Positions 34,642 through 46,973 of a stretch of DNA of 64,000 nucleotides are shown here, one piece after another. The notes beneath the pieces were generated by a model, which searched no databases, was not told where the DNA came from, and saw only the letters and a program-made list of their open reading frames with translations. This DNA is from Climacium dendroides (lineage: Eukaryota > Streptophyta > Bryopsida > Hypnales > Climaciaceae). A program made the position numbers and the translations under genes. The stretch lies in assembly GCA_950106755.1 (NCBI GenBank), contig OX467082.1, positions 3,472,001 to 3,536,000 of the forward strand, given 5' to 3'. How positions within the stretch are numbered: the stretch's first letter is position 1; each line of letters opens with the position of its first letter.

Positions 34642-37600
34642 TGTTAAAAGGAAAAGAAAACATTAATGAACAATGTTATCTTTCCTTTTAGTTTTTACAT
34701 TTAGAGCTCAATTTAGTAATTATTGGTATTCATCAAAATTAAAGTAGAAAGTAAAGAACACGTGTACAATAATCATTTATATAAGTTCTTTTCTTTGTGA
34801 TAAATACAAGGGCACTAGCTTTCATGTTTTTTCCTTGACCATTCAATTAAACACACTAATATATTAATTGCTTGTGGCTCTTTGATCACAAATCTAATTG
34901 TGTCACAATATTTTTTCTAAGAAAGGTGATGGAATGGGCATAGTGCTCTTATAATAAAAATAAGGCAATAGTAGAAAAAAATTCATTGTGGAAAATTTGA
35001 TTTGTAATGAGTGTAAGCTCGATCTAAAATCCCATCTTGAAAATGAAAAAACAACATTTGAGTATGAAGATGTTTTCAACCAAACACACAATTAAAGAAA
35101 GCCCAAACATCTCTTCACATTTCATGAACTTTCCAACATACCACCCAAGCCCAATATTCAAGGTGCAAGCTAAATAGAATCAAAGTCACTTTGACATGCA
35201 CATCCTAGAAGAAAAAAAAATCTAGAGAATTTTGTGGATACTTGTAAATTAGTCTATTAGAAAACCATGAACATGTGATTTAAAGATAAATAGTTAAATA
35301 AAAAACATTCTAAATAAAAAATATAATTTATTTTATAGTGGTCTTTGGACATTTGTTAATTGTTGCACTTCTTTTAATAATCATCCAAACGTAAAATATA
35401 GAATGCATTTTTTTGTGGAAGATGGAGTTTGATATTGATGCATATTAAGGTTTACTACTTCAATTTACAACAATATAATTAATGAATTTTGAAAATTGAA
35501 CTTTGTTTGCTTTGAAATATAAAAACTCGAATTTTTCTATATTAATACAATCAATCAGTGATATATATTTAATTACTTGGGCTTTCTCATAATTCATTTC
35601 AACTCATTGTAACATGCTTCTTTTACATCAAATACATTAAAGCTTACAAAATTATTCATTATAGTAGACAATTTATTGTATTTTTCAAAAACATAATACT
35701 TAATATATTGATAAGAACATATATTAGAATTTCAAAAATAAATATTAAAATAAAAAATAATATTTTTTATTTAAAAATAAAATCATTTCAAATTTTAAAA
35801 TACAAATGATATACAAAAAGTGTAGTGTAATTTGGATTTCAATACATAGAACTTTTCATTAATACAATTCATTGAGTTTGGCAATTCTTTCAAAGGTTTT
35901 GAAATAGAGTAAAAAAATAGTTTGTTAGATTTTGTTTTACTATCTTAAATAAAATACTAAAAAAATATTTAAAATTACAATCAATTTTGACTAGTCACTT
36001 TTTAGACGAAGTTAAATTGTAATTTTTAAAATAATAATTTAGAATTTAATTACAAATAATTATTGTAAAAATAGAAACCTATGACATATTCATCAAGGTT
36101 TATGTTCATTCAATAAAATCATCTATTTATGGAAATCAACCATATCCTTGTGAATGCCTACTAAAACCAAGTCATCTTTATATAAGTATATTACAAATTA
36201 CAAATTAAGATTTCTACTTCCAAATTTTTCTAATAAAGAATATGAAGTGTTCAATGTTCTTTTATATTATCAAACTCATTGTTAGGAATAATTGGTTATT
36301 GTCTATCATCAAGTAATTTGTCTTTTTAACTATCCAACATGAGATGTCATTTTAGCTTCTCTTCGGATAATCATAATCTTAAAATTTAAATATAATTTTT
36401 AATGAAATATTTTTTTAGCAATTTTATTCAACATTATTCTAATGTAATTGCCAATTGATATTGTAAACTTGACTTGTACTTATAATACGCAAATTAACTT
36501 GACCTTTCAACACTAAAAACAACATTTTAGTAATTCTTTACTATTTGGTTATTTTGAATACCACCTTCTTTCTTGTAGTGATTACAATATTAAAATTTGT
36601 CCATATTTTTCTATGAATGCACTAATAATTTGAATAACTTTCCTCTACCATTGTTGGATTTTGTAGAAGTTAAACCTTTTGTTTTAATAATAGGGATATC
36701 TTCCTAGTATTGTAGGGGACTTTTATAATTTATGTGGCTACTTGAAACCTTAAAGTAACTCTTTAAGACTAGATATGTGACTTCTTGAAGCCTTCTAGTA
36801 ATCCCTAAGGCTTCTTAGAGGTTCCTTGTCTTCTTTGAAGAAATTTTAATAAATAGTACTACTATATATTGAAAGCAAGTTGAAAAAAAAAACTCAATCT
36901 TATCAATATAAGTGTTGGAATTAATTCTCTATTGAAGTCTTATTTCGTATTCTTATGTATTATAAGTGCATTATGAAGCATTGTCATTTCTCTTGTTTGA
37001 TATCTTGTTTGGTACTATTCAATCAAAGCAATTGGCCTTAGGCTACAATGTTGTCTATGAATATCTTATATACAACATCCCTCTCTATATCTCCCCTTAC
37101 ATTCAAATAATACTATTCTCTACTAATACCTTGCTCTATTTCATCTCTAATTATATATTTCTTCACACTTCTATAGTCTTTATTAATTAGTGTTGGCAAG
37201 AAACACCCATATTTAATTACATCACACTAAGAGTGACAAAGCTATACTCTACAATAACTTTTGAAGCATTACCTAGATGAACCTAAATATTTTACTAGAG
37301 ATGGATGTCTTGAGTGTAATCATATCCCATATCTTCTAAAAAATTAATAAAAAAAATTTATATTTAAAAATAAATTTTGATAATTTGTCATACTTTCACT
37401 TTAGAGGTTTCTAAAATATTGAGTACCCAAATTTAGTGATTCAAAATTATGTGGACTATTCCTACATTAGGCAAATACATTTCTACCAAGGAGCATCTAA
37501 AAATATATTATTTTATATCCTCCATGTTTGTGCAAAGAGGACTTCTATGTATATGCACTTGTATATATTGAAGATGGTTTCAAGCTCATTCTTTTGGTAA

Positions 37601-37948
37601 AATCTCTTTACCATGAAGTCCTCACAAATGGCAAATTTTAGTTTTTCCTCTACTATCATTGATTTATTTTAAATTAAAACCTTAACATACTTACTTTTGG
37701 TATAAAACTTGGATATAACCTTGCATATAGTATTGTGGGTACAATTAAGTATTGCACAGTACTCAAAAGGACACTTGTCAATAGTACAAAACATCTACAA
37801 TAAAATTGAAGGCCCAAAATTGACCACCAAACTATCTTTTCTAGTACAACTAAGTACTCATAGTATTTAGTGCCCAAATCCTAGTTTTTGCCATTTGAAA
37901 TGGAACTAAATCAACAACTCATTTTTGCAACAATCTTTGTACCCTATT
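34642..37948. other. AT-rich intergenic DNA
   Basis: This is the most AT-rich part of the window, with no credible gene. About 36700-37190 has features of a decayed LTR or leader (a pyrimidine-rich 3' part, 'ttataatttatg', 'aaactcaatcttatcaat'), but no partner copy or internal coding region could be linked to it. Confidence 0.3.
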
Positions 37949-38676
37949 TTAATTCCTAAAGGTAAAAACTGCATTTTTTTTGGCAATATATCGATTTTGG
38001 GCAGCTCACTATAAATATAATTTTTATTTATTTTTGCTAGAATTTTCATACAACATTTATTCAAGGAGTAGCTTCAAGGCCTAATGATTTTCAAAACTTT
38101 TGACTACATGGTTAAATGTCATTGCACAATATGACATTTTCATTGCTCAGTGGGCAACCCGGGTAGCTCAAAAAACATCTTTAAAAATCACTTTTCAAAA
38201 AAATAAAAATTTGAAATTGGTTCTTTAGATTTACATATAAGCAAGAAGCTTTGAATCATTCCATTTTGATTAATGAGATAAAAGTTATGAGGAATTTTAC
38301 TTTACGGGTAGTTATGTTTTTTAAAGACTATACCTATCCGTAAACTAAAACTCCTCATAACTTTCATCTTATTAATCAAATTGGAATGATTAATAGCTTT
38401 CCACTTATATATAAATGTAAAGAACCAATTTCAAGTTTTTATTTATTTTTAAAGTGCTTTTTAAAGAAGTTTTTTGAGCTACTTGGATTGTTTGCTAAGC
38501 AATGAAAATGACATATCGCGCAATGACTTTATAACCATATAGTCAAAAGTTATGAAAATTGTAAGGCCTTAAAATTATTCATTAGAAAAATGTTGTATGA
38601 AAATTTCAACAACAACAAAAAAGTCCATTTGTAGTAAGCTGCCTAAAATCCGTATGATGCCAAAAAATGCAGTTAA
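37949..38676. mobile_element. Foldback element, arms of about 345 bp (family D copy 1)
   Basis: The arms 37961-38308 and about 38332-38676 are inverted copies, with only about 20 bp between them. Paired words are 'ctgcattttttttggca' with 'tgccaaaaaatgcag', 'gcaatgaaaatgacatat' with 'atatgacattttcattgc', and 'aaagttatgagga' with 'tcctcataacttt'. Outer ends are TTAATTCCTAAAGG at 37949 and AGTTAAAAC at 38671. A half copy lies at 61786 to about 62125. It is non-coding; RNA from it would fold into a very long hairpin. Confidence 0.8.
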
Positions 38677-39101
38677 AACACAGAATTCGTAATTTTTGCA
38701 CTTGGCCATATAAAATTGCACTTACTAATTTTTCGAGCAAAATCAACCTCATCGCCAATAGGGGGGGGGGTTAAAGTTGCCCTTTGAGGGGGGGCATACA
38801 AAATTGAAGTGGGGAGCACTGCTTTCTCTTTACGAAATGGTTTTTTTCTTCAAATTTGATTTGCATCTTTATTGTGCAAATTACAAAGTCTTCTTAAACA
38901 ATAATTCAAAATTCAATGTACTGGTCATGCACTTGAATATAGAATTCAATATTTAAAAACCAACAAAAAGAATCTTTATTGAATTTACAAATAACTTTAG
39001 TATTTCACATGTAGTACTATGTCTAACTAAAGTCTCCTACTACACCATAGTTTCACATAATTTACCAATCTCCAAAGTCCTGTTCAATGTAAAACTTAAA
39101 T
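38677..39101. other. Intergenic DNA with G runs
   Basis: G10 at 38761-38770 followed directly by TTAA, and a second G run near 38789. No gene is seen. Confidence 0.5.
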
Positions 39102-40142
39102 TTAGTATGCACCTACATCATTTTGTAGTCGTTCATTGTCCAATTCTTCCAATTGCATAGCAATGTACTCGAACAAATGAGGTTTCGCTGGTGTTGGAAT
39201 GCTAATTTCTTTCTCTGTCATGTCTCCATGCACTAGTACATTGTTATTTTGCACAAATCCATTCCTTGTTTTTTTCGGTATATCATTCCATGAAAATATA
39301 GCTGCTTCTTTCTCCACCCATCCGTGCTTTTCACGAGATGGCTCCCATAATGCTTCCATACAATTTGTGTACCGGTCTTTGCTTGAGCTTTCTCTTTCTT
39401 GTACTATCACCTTCAAAACTGGCCAATACCAGATCACCTTCATCTTCTTTGCTCGCTTTCGTTCACCAAGCTCCAAGATTTTTGCCATATAAAATGGCAC
39501 TCCTGCTCTTACTTCAGTAGCCTCTACTGACAGAGCAACAAATTGTCCAACTTGAAGATCTTTCTCTAGATCAAATATTGGAAATGGATGTTGACCTTCT
39601 TCTGTGCTTGTTGTCGCAATTGTCTCTCCTCCTTCTATCACTCTTCGTCTTCTAGGAGCCCTCGTCCCTGCAACTTGTTTTGGCTTATTCCTCTTTGGAC
39701 CAAAGTACCCTCGAGCTTCAGGATTCGGCATTGTTGCCATAATAGAGCCTACCGTTGCTGACATGGTATTTGATTGCTCCCCTTCTTCAAACATTGAATC
39801 CAAACTAGTAGTCTCTCCGCTATTCTCTACGAAGCCTAATGGCCAAAACGGTTTGTTTGTCTCTGCACTTCTATCCGGGTTGGGAAACTCTTTCAAATAT
39901 TCTATGAATTCCTCCGTTTTGTTAATTGTTTCAAGGTTCTTCAATACATCCCATCTTCTCTCCACACACTTCTCCTTGTAAACAATGAAATCTGCTAAAG
40001 CCCTCAACTCTCTTTCATCTGCTGCAAACACCTCTGCTAAAGCTGGCTTCTCTGCTATTGTAGGTAAGGATTGCAAGCACATGTGTCCTTCTGCCGGTCC
40101 CCATGCATCTTTACTGAAGTGCTTGTACTGCACCTTAGGCAT
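39102..40142 (-). CDS. Uncharacterised 346-aa protein, probably element-derived
   Basis: The frame runs from ATG 40142 to TAG at 39102. Without an ATG it stays open upstream to about 40249 ('RTGEEFYKNLYILEIQVLDKGW'), so the true N-terminus is missing or lies in another exon. Residues 1-70 include 'FSKDAWGPAEGHMCLQSLP' and a Glu/Arg helix. The middle is basic (APRRRRVIEGGE), perhaps a nuclear signal. The C-terminal third resembles a small beta-barrel reader domain (BAH/Tudor-like): 'LQVGQFVALSVEATE', 'PFYMAKILELGERK', 'MKVIWYWPVL', then 'ALWEPSREKHGWVEKEAAIFSWNDIPKKT'. I infer that it comes from a transposon-associated family, because it is an isolated truncated frame among repeats, but I cannot name the family. 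It is intact over 346 codons. Confidence 0.45.
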   Translation of the reverse strand: MPKVQYKHFSKDAWGPAEGHMCLQSLPTIAEKPALAEVFAADERELRALADFIVYKEKCVERRWDVLKNLETINKTEEFIEYLKEFPNPDRSAETNKPFWPLGFVENSGETTSLDSMFEEGEQSNTMSATVGSIMATMPNPEARGYFGPKRNKPKQVAGTRAPRRRRVIEGGETIATTSTEEGQHPFPIFDLEKDLQVGQFVALSVEATEVRAGVPFYMAKILELGERKRAKKMKVIWYWPVLKVIVQERESSSKDRYTNCMEALWEPSREKHGWVEKEAAIFSWNDIPKKTRNGFVQNNNVLVHGDMTEKEISIPTPAKPHLFEYIAMQLEELDNERLQNDVGAY

Positions 40143-40249
40143 TCCACCGCACCAACCTTTATCCAAAACCTGTATCTCTAAAATATACAGATTTTTGTAA
40201 AACTCTTCTCCAGTTCTGTATCTAGAGGCTCATATGGAGAACTCACGAG

Positions 40250-43150
40250 GTCTCATCCCTATTTGATGTCCCAAGCTCAGTAAACAAATAGAGAAATTGA
40301 AGAGTTGGTGGAGAACTGGGGATGCTCTAAGGGCTGCAACAGTAAAGGGGGCCCAACCGGGTGGCCTAGCTAGTACATGCCGTGTGACCTAGCCAATACA
40401 CTACCGGCATTTGATAGGCTACTTGATTGAGCATGGTACTTAAACTGACTTCACATCACACACATCATCTACAATAGGAAATCCAGACTGGGATGATACT
40501 TCACGGGTACCAATACAATTTTTTTTAGAAGTTGACACCTGTTGCTTAAAAAATCAACATTGTTAAACATTGGAGTGACCAGAGTTCTAATTGAGAAATA
40601 GTTCTCTTGCAAGTGAATTCGGAACCCAAATAGTATTGAGATGTTTACCCAAATTTAAGGGCTGAAATTTTCCATACTTTTCCAAAGTCAGAGTCAGAGG
40701 ATCAGTTAGAGAATGAATTCAGTTTGATAGGAGTCCCAAGTCAAATCTAAATTCAGTTGATAGGAAACTCAATCCAAAAGATTCAATGATAGTAAATCTA
40801 ATTCAAAGTTCAGTGATAGAAAACGCAATTTAAGCCTTCAACAATTAGAAACTCAGTTCAAAATTTGGTGGTAGGAAGCTTAGTGCAGAATTTCAATTGT
40901 TAAAGAGGCTCTGTCCTTCTGTATTCCAACAAGGGAGGTAGAGGTAGCCAGCTCACCATTCAAGGAGGGTCAAACACAGCCCTTGCTCAACCACAATGGC
41001 CACCTCATTTAGTTCATTCAACTCTTCTTTGGCTTCATGCTCTGGCTTAGTTCAGGTTCAAAATTTTGATAGAGAGAAGGCAACTGAATCTCAAAACCAA
41101 AATCAAACAAGGGCAACAATGTTAAAACATTGGAATGAGCTTTAGTATTTGGAAGAAGGAGAGTAATCAAAATAGGGGATAGATCCAACATTTGGAATAT
41201 TTGACTTTCTTGCCATAGTTTAGAATTGTTTTGAAGTCAAATGATAAAAAATTAAAAAAAAATAATTAATTGACTTTAGAGAACTCCTAAAGGTTAGTTA
41301 ATTTAGAAAAAGGTTGAAGAAGCCTAGTTGTAGTGGATTTGGCTTCTAAAGCTATTAGCAAAGCATCTTGGAGATTAGATTAGATTAGATTTTTTATATA
41401 TTTTGACTTTGGAGCCATTGTAAAAAAACCAAAAAAAGAAAATTCAAATGATAAGAAAAATCCAAAAAGAAGACAGAAGAAAAAAATTGAAGAACAAAGA
41501 ACGAGAAGATTGGAATTTGAATTCCCACCAAAAACCAAGAATCAAAAATACCCAAAGGAGATGGAAGACACCAGTGAGCAAGGTGAAATGATTGAGGCAA
41601 GCAAGAACAACGAAATGGAGGTTAGTCTTTGAATTCCCTTTTTCCCTCGATTTGGATTTCTAATTTGAAAATTGATGTTAAGTTAGCCATTACGGCCGAA
41701 AGTAGGAGCTGAATTCAGATCTTAGAATCATTAGAAACCTAGAATTTAGAGTTAAAATCGCATAGAAAATTTCATTAGCTTCCCAAAACTATATTACACT
41801 TCAAAATCCGGCAAAAACTCCAAAAGTTATGGTGGGAAGAAGTTTAATTTAATTCCAGATAAAAACTTAGGGTTACATTGAAAACACCAAAAGAATAAAG
41901 GGAGAATTATAGAATTAGTATAGATCAAAATTGAGAAAGTAGAAGAATAATTAAATTAAGGATAAAAGAAATTTATAGGTAAATTTTGAAGAACCGTTAA
42001 TGGTCAAAATTTATTCCACAATCAATTAACATAAAAGCTAAAGAACAATAGGAGATTATTTTATTATAAAAATAAAAGTCAAAAGTGAGGAAAATTAAAG
42101 TAACTTCAAATGGACAAGTAAAAAGAACTAGTGGTAAATTTTGATGAAGTAGTTAATGGTCAAAATTTATTTTTTAAAATTAATATTTTATTAGGAATCT
42201 TGAAATAGAAAAATTGAATTTTATCCAAAGATAAATCAAAATTTTGAAGGTAAAATTATTCAATGGTAAAAGTAGAAGTAGGATTTAAATAAAATTACAT
42301 TCAATAAAAATCATAGTAAAAATAGATGAAAGATTAAAGGTCATCTAAAGGGATCTTAAAAAGAATTTAGAATCTAAATTAAAGTAGAAGTCAAAGATAA
42401 AAGATAGAAGTAGTTTTGAAATTCGATAAAAGAAATTAATGGGATAAGTTGGTAAACCGGACAATGATCAAACTCACTGTAAACAATTTTTACCTATACG
42501 GTCAAAAGTAAGAATTTTTCTACCTTTTAGGAAGATAAAGGTAGAGACTCAAAAATAAAATTAATTAACCTTAGATGTAGAAGTAAAATCCAAAATTATG
42601 CAAAGTAATAAGGAACATTTAAGAATTTATCCATTAGGTCAAAAAATAGCCAAAAGATAAGTTAGGGTTGCAATCTTCTAAAGAATATTCCAAAATTAAT
42701 TTTACCACTAAATTAGATTGATAGTGAAAGATCTAAAGTAGAATGAAGATTTAAACAAAAGTAGGTTAAAATTAAATGAAGATCAACCAAGTTGATCAAA
42801 TAGAATCTAAGTCAGAATTGAGGTAGAAGCTAAAAAAATAGAAAATAATCCAAAAATTCAAAGTCAATTCCAATAGTTATAATAGAATCAAAACTTATAA
42901 ACTTCCATCATTTACCAAGAATTTACCAATTTAGAATTACAAATAGGAATTAGTAAAAAAGTTCCATTGCTTGAAAGGCAACTTGTTTACTACAACCGCT
43001 CACCTATAGAATTTCTCAAATTTACTTAGAACCTGATTGTGCATGTTTGGTCTCAAGGTTGGAGATCAAAACATTCATAGCAATCTTAAATATAAGGCAA
43101 GTGTGGATAGGGCAACCTCGGGTGTATTTTTAGGGTGAGTGCGGAAAGAC
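40250..43150. repeat. Repeat DNA, purine-rich family second copy
   Basis: From about 41400 to 42980 the plus strand is purine-rich and resembles 6960-8050 in the same orientation. Nothing coding is seen; all frames are interrupted. 'gattagattagatt' at about 41378 is a short tandem repeat. Confidence 0.4.
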
Positions 43151-43159
43151 GTGGTGTGC

Positions 43160-43420
43160 AAGGATCCACAATCGCCCCTCAAGGTACCCGCAATTGCCCT
43201 ACCCGATTTGTAGTTGCCTTATACAAGCACTCAAAGTTGCCCTAAACCCACAATCGCCCTATACAAGTACCCATGGCCGTCCCTAAACCCGTAGTCGCCT
43301 AGTGTTTTGGACCTGCAGTCACCCAATACTTTGGACTTGTTATTGTTCCACCCTCATCCACAGTTGCCCATTTGTGGTCGCACCATCCACAATCGTCCAT
43401 GGTGTCATGATTTGGGTTTT
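43160..43420 (+). repeat. Degenerate tandem repeat with CGCCC/TTGCC words
   Basis: About ten words of the type 'cacaatcgccc', 'gcaattgccct', 'gtagttgcc', 'cccgtagtcgcc' and 'gcagtcaccc' follow each other at irregular spacing of about 20-35 bp. GC content is clearly above the surroundings. It lies upstream of the Ty3 pol remnant and could be part of its gag or leader, but no protein frame survives. Confidence 0.55.
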
Positions 43421-43759
43421 CCACATAGGATTGTCCGTTGGGCAAAAAAATTCAAAAATTTGGGTGACCTCGGGTAGGACAGCCGTAAGTTTGTTGTATG
43501 TGATCGATACTCATCATATATGACATGTGATATCAAATATACAACTTGACACCAAAACCTAAAAATATATTTGACAGAATAACCCTGATAACAACCGTGT
43601 AGCTTAAACCTTCTATTTTATAGATAAATCTAGGTCCTTACTTTTTTCTCTCAACCTTCTCATTGTTTTATTACACCTTTATATTTGGACCCCCAAAAGA
43701 AGTTATGAATCTAGACTCTGTTGAATTCTATAGCTTTTGCTTATTTTGTGGAGGAGGAA

Positions 43760-46700
43760 TTTTCAAAATGCATAAGATTTTTTTAGTAAAAAAGTCAAAA
43801 CCTGTATATGTAGAAGCTATAGACAGTTGAGCCTTATTCTTGGGGAATGTCACTCATGAAATTAAACCACTAGAAATTTCATTCAAGGGACATAAGAGTA
43901 CAATTGTCTTCAATATTATCAAAATCCCATCCAATCCTATAATTTTAAAACTTTCTTGGCTAAAAAAATTAATTTGGTTATAGAGTGGAAGTCACTAATT
44001 CTATCATTTTCTTTAAAAAAACCTATGACAAAATCTTCTCCAAAACCTTCAACTGTCAAGCCTATACTTGTCAAAGCCAAAACTTTTATAAAAGTAGCAA
44101 AAAAAGTTGACGTTTATATTATTTACGCAATTTTGGTATGTGAGAAGAGCACTATTTCATCAAGTATTCTACTTCAATACAAAGAATTTGAAGATGTATT
44201 CAAGAAAAAAAATACTGACATTATGTCAAAGCATCAATCATATGATTGTACCATTGATTTTCAAGATGGAGCCCAACTACCATTTGTTGTATAACAAACT
44301 TTCAGCATTGAGGGAGTATATCAGCAAAAATCTTTCAAAGAATTTTATTTGATATTTCAAATCTTCTACAAGAGCACTAATCTTCTTCAATAAGAAAAAA
44401 GGTGTCTCTTTATGGATGTGACTAGATTATTGTGGCTTGAATAAAATAATAATAAAAAATCAATTTTTTTTGTCATTAATATCCGGACTTTTTGATCAAT
44501 TTGAACAAGCCAAAATCTCCACCAACATTAACCTTCATGGAGCATATAACTAAAAGAAGGAAATGAATGGAAAACAACATTTCAAATACAATAACTTATT
44601 GTTCAAATTCACAAATGCACTAGCCATCTTTCAGCATTTAATGAATGATGTCTTTTGCAAGTCCTTGGACCAATTTGTTGTATGTAATCTTGACAACATC
44701 CTAATTTATTTCAAAAATGTTGAATATAAACCATTAACTACAAGTGGAGTTTCTTAGATGTATCATCTTCACTAAAGAAGATTCAAGCTATTATGGATTG
44801 ATTAACTTCTTAAATAGTATGCATGTACAATGTTTTCTTGGATTTGTCAACTTCTACTGGATCTTCATCAAGAACTATTCACAAGTAGCAACACCATTAA
44901 TTCTGTTAATGTACAAGAACAAGTTAAATTGAGGACCTGAAGCAAAGAAAGGTTTTCAATAATTGAAGTCGATTTTTATAATAGCTTCAATTTTAATCCA
45001 TTCTGACTTTATCAAATCACTTTATATGGAAACATATGCTTCAAATTTTGCATTAGGAATAGTCTTTCTGTAAATGAAAGAAGAAGGAAGACTTCATCCA
45101 GTTGTGTTCTATTCAAGAAAATTTTCAATTGTTGAGGCTACTTATAAAATTCACAATAAGAAGTTTTTTGTTATTGTGAACTCATTTTAAGAATGGCGTC
45201 ACCTACTTGAAAGTGCATCTTATCGAGAGACAATATATATAAATCACAAAAATCTTAAGTATTTTATATCTGTTTGAGTTTTTAATCAACATCAAGCTCA
45301 TTGGAACACATCATTATCACACTTCAACTTTATCATCACATATCATTCTTGAAAGTAACAAAAATTGTCAAATATCTTGTCTCAGAGATCATATTTGGCA
45401 TCCAAAGAAGGAAAAGCAATATATAACCAACAACCAACAACTTTTTTTAAAGCCAAGCAATTCCATCTTTGTGTGACAATTCTAACAGTGCCAATTGATT
45501 CTTTATTCTTTGCTCAAGTTCATACAACTTCAACTTCAAATCCCTTAATTCTTGACATCAAGTGTCGATTTCATCATGATAATGACAATTTCAAATTGAT
45601 AGACGATTTTTTATATTTTGAAGAGTGCTTATATATTTCAAAAGATTCTTTATGTCTTCAAGTTCTCCAAACTCGACATGATTTTTCTATTGCTAGACAT
45701 TTGGAGTTCAACAAAACATTAGAACTCGTGTCAAGAGATTTTTGTTTTTTTCAAATGTAGAAGGTTGTTAACAACTTTGTGCTCTCTTGTAACACTCGTT
45801 CAAGATTGAAGAACCTACGGCATTGACTATATGGATTTTTTTAGCCATTACCCATTCCAAAGTGGCCATGGTTTTCAATCTCTATGGATTTTATTATAGA
45901 TTTACCTCCATCAAAATCCTTTTATTATATATGTGTAATTATAGATTGACTCACAAAGATGGCATATTTTATTCTAGATAGAAAGATAATCACCAGTGAA
46001 GAAACAATAGGTTTTTTTCGACACTATTTATTGATATTATAGATTATCAGATGATATTGTAATAGACCGAGGACCACAATTCATCTTCAAATTTTGGAAG
46101 TCCCTCTTTGAAACGTTGAAGGTGAAAATTAATCGAATTTTTTTCCTTTCACCATCAAGTAGATGGACAAATGGAATGCATAAATCAAATTTTGGAGTAC
46201 TACCAATATTGCACTATCAATTATCGACAAGATGATTGGACTTTACATTTGACTTTGGAGGAATTTGCATACAACAATACTATCCATACTTCAACTTATT
46301 AAATACCGTTCTACACCAAATATGTATATCATCCCAAGTTTGATTTACTCAATATTTTTTAAATGAATAATCCAATAGTTTAAGATTTGGCCTCAAAGTT
46401 ATTGGAGTTCCAAGAAACTATGAAATTTTATCTACAAAAAGCTCAGGGTCAATACAAAAAATAAGCAAACATGTTGCATAAAGAATCACCTTCATTTCAA
46501 GTTGTTGACAAGATTTGGTTCATTTAACATAATATCAAGACTACCCGACTATGCAACAAATTGTACTATCGTTGACTAGGACCATTTCCTATTCTCAAAC
46601 AAGTAAATCCTATCGCTTATCAATTGAAGCTTTCAACATTGATGAAGATATATAAGGTCTTCTATATTTATCTTCTTGAGCCATATAAAGAGTCAAATTT

Positions 46701-46920
46701 GTTGAAAAGAAGTCAATCACTATCACCTTTTATCGAAATAGACAATCATGAAGAATATGAGGTTAAAAAAGTACTCAATTCACATTGTCAATGTAACAAG
46801 TTGGACTATCTAGTACATCACCACAAATACGATATCAATGAATACACATGAGAATCAACAACAAACCTAATCAATGCGTTACAAAAAGTACATGAGTTTC
46901 ACCATCTCTATTCTAATAAA
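43760..46920 (+). pseudogene. Decayed Ty3/gypsy chromovirus pol
   Basis: The domains appear in Ty3 order across several frames with many stops. A protease-end region lies at 43780-44050 ('THEIKPLEISF'). Reverse transcriptase lies at 44160-44930 ('YKEFEDVFKK', 'FQHLMNDVF', 'DQFVVCNLDNILIYF' with the YxDD motif damaged, 'CFLGFVNFYW'). RNase H lies at about 44985-45300 ('VVFYSRKFS', 'EWRHLLE'). The zinc-binding part of integrase lies at 45650-45760 ('TRHDFSIARHLEFNKTLELV'). The integrase core lies at 45830-46340. A C-terminal chromodomain remnant lies near 46750-46900 ('EYEVKKVLNS', 'LDYLVHHHKYD'), which marks a chromovirus. No gag frame and no 5' LTR are found. The copy cannot code for active proteins. 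Confidence 0.9.
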
Positions 46921-46960
46921 CCGTGGCTTAGCAAAGTCTTCCTATGTAGAGCCTAATATA

Positions 46961-46971
46961 AAAAGGGGAGA
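46961..46971 (+). other. Polypurine tract of the Ty3 remnant
   Basis: AAAAGGGGAGA lies directly before the presumed 3' LTR. Its position fits the plus-strand priming site of LTR retrotransposons. Confidence 0.65.
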
Positions 46972-46973
46972 GT

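Noticed and set aside
43760..46920. Functional retrotransposon
   Set aside because: Many stops and frameshifts, a damaged YxDD motif, no gag and no 5' LTR.
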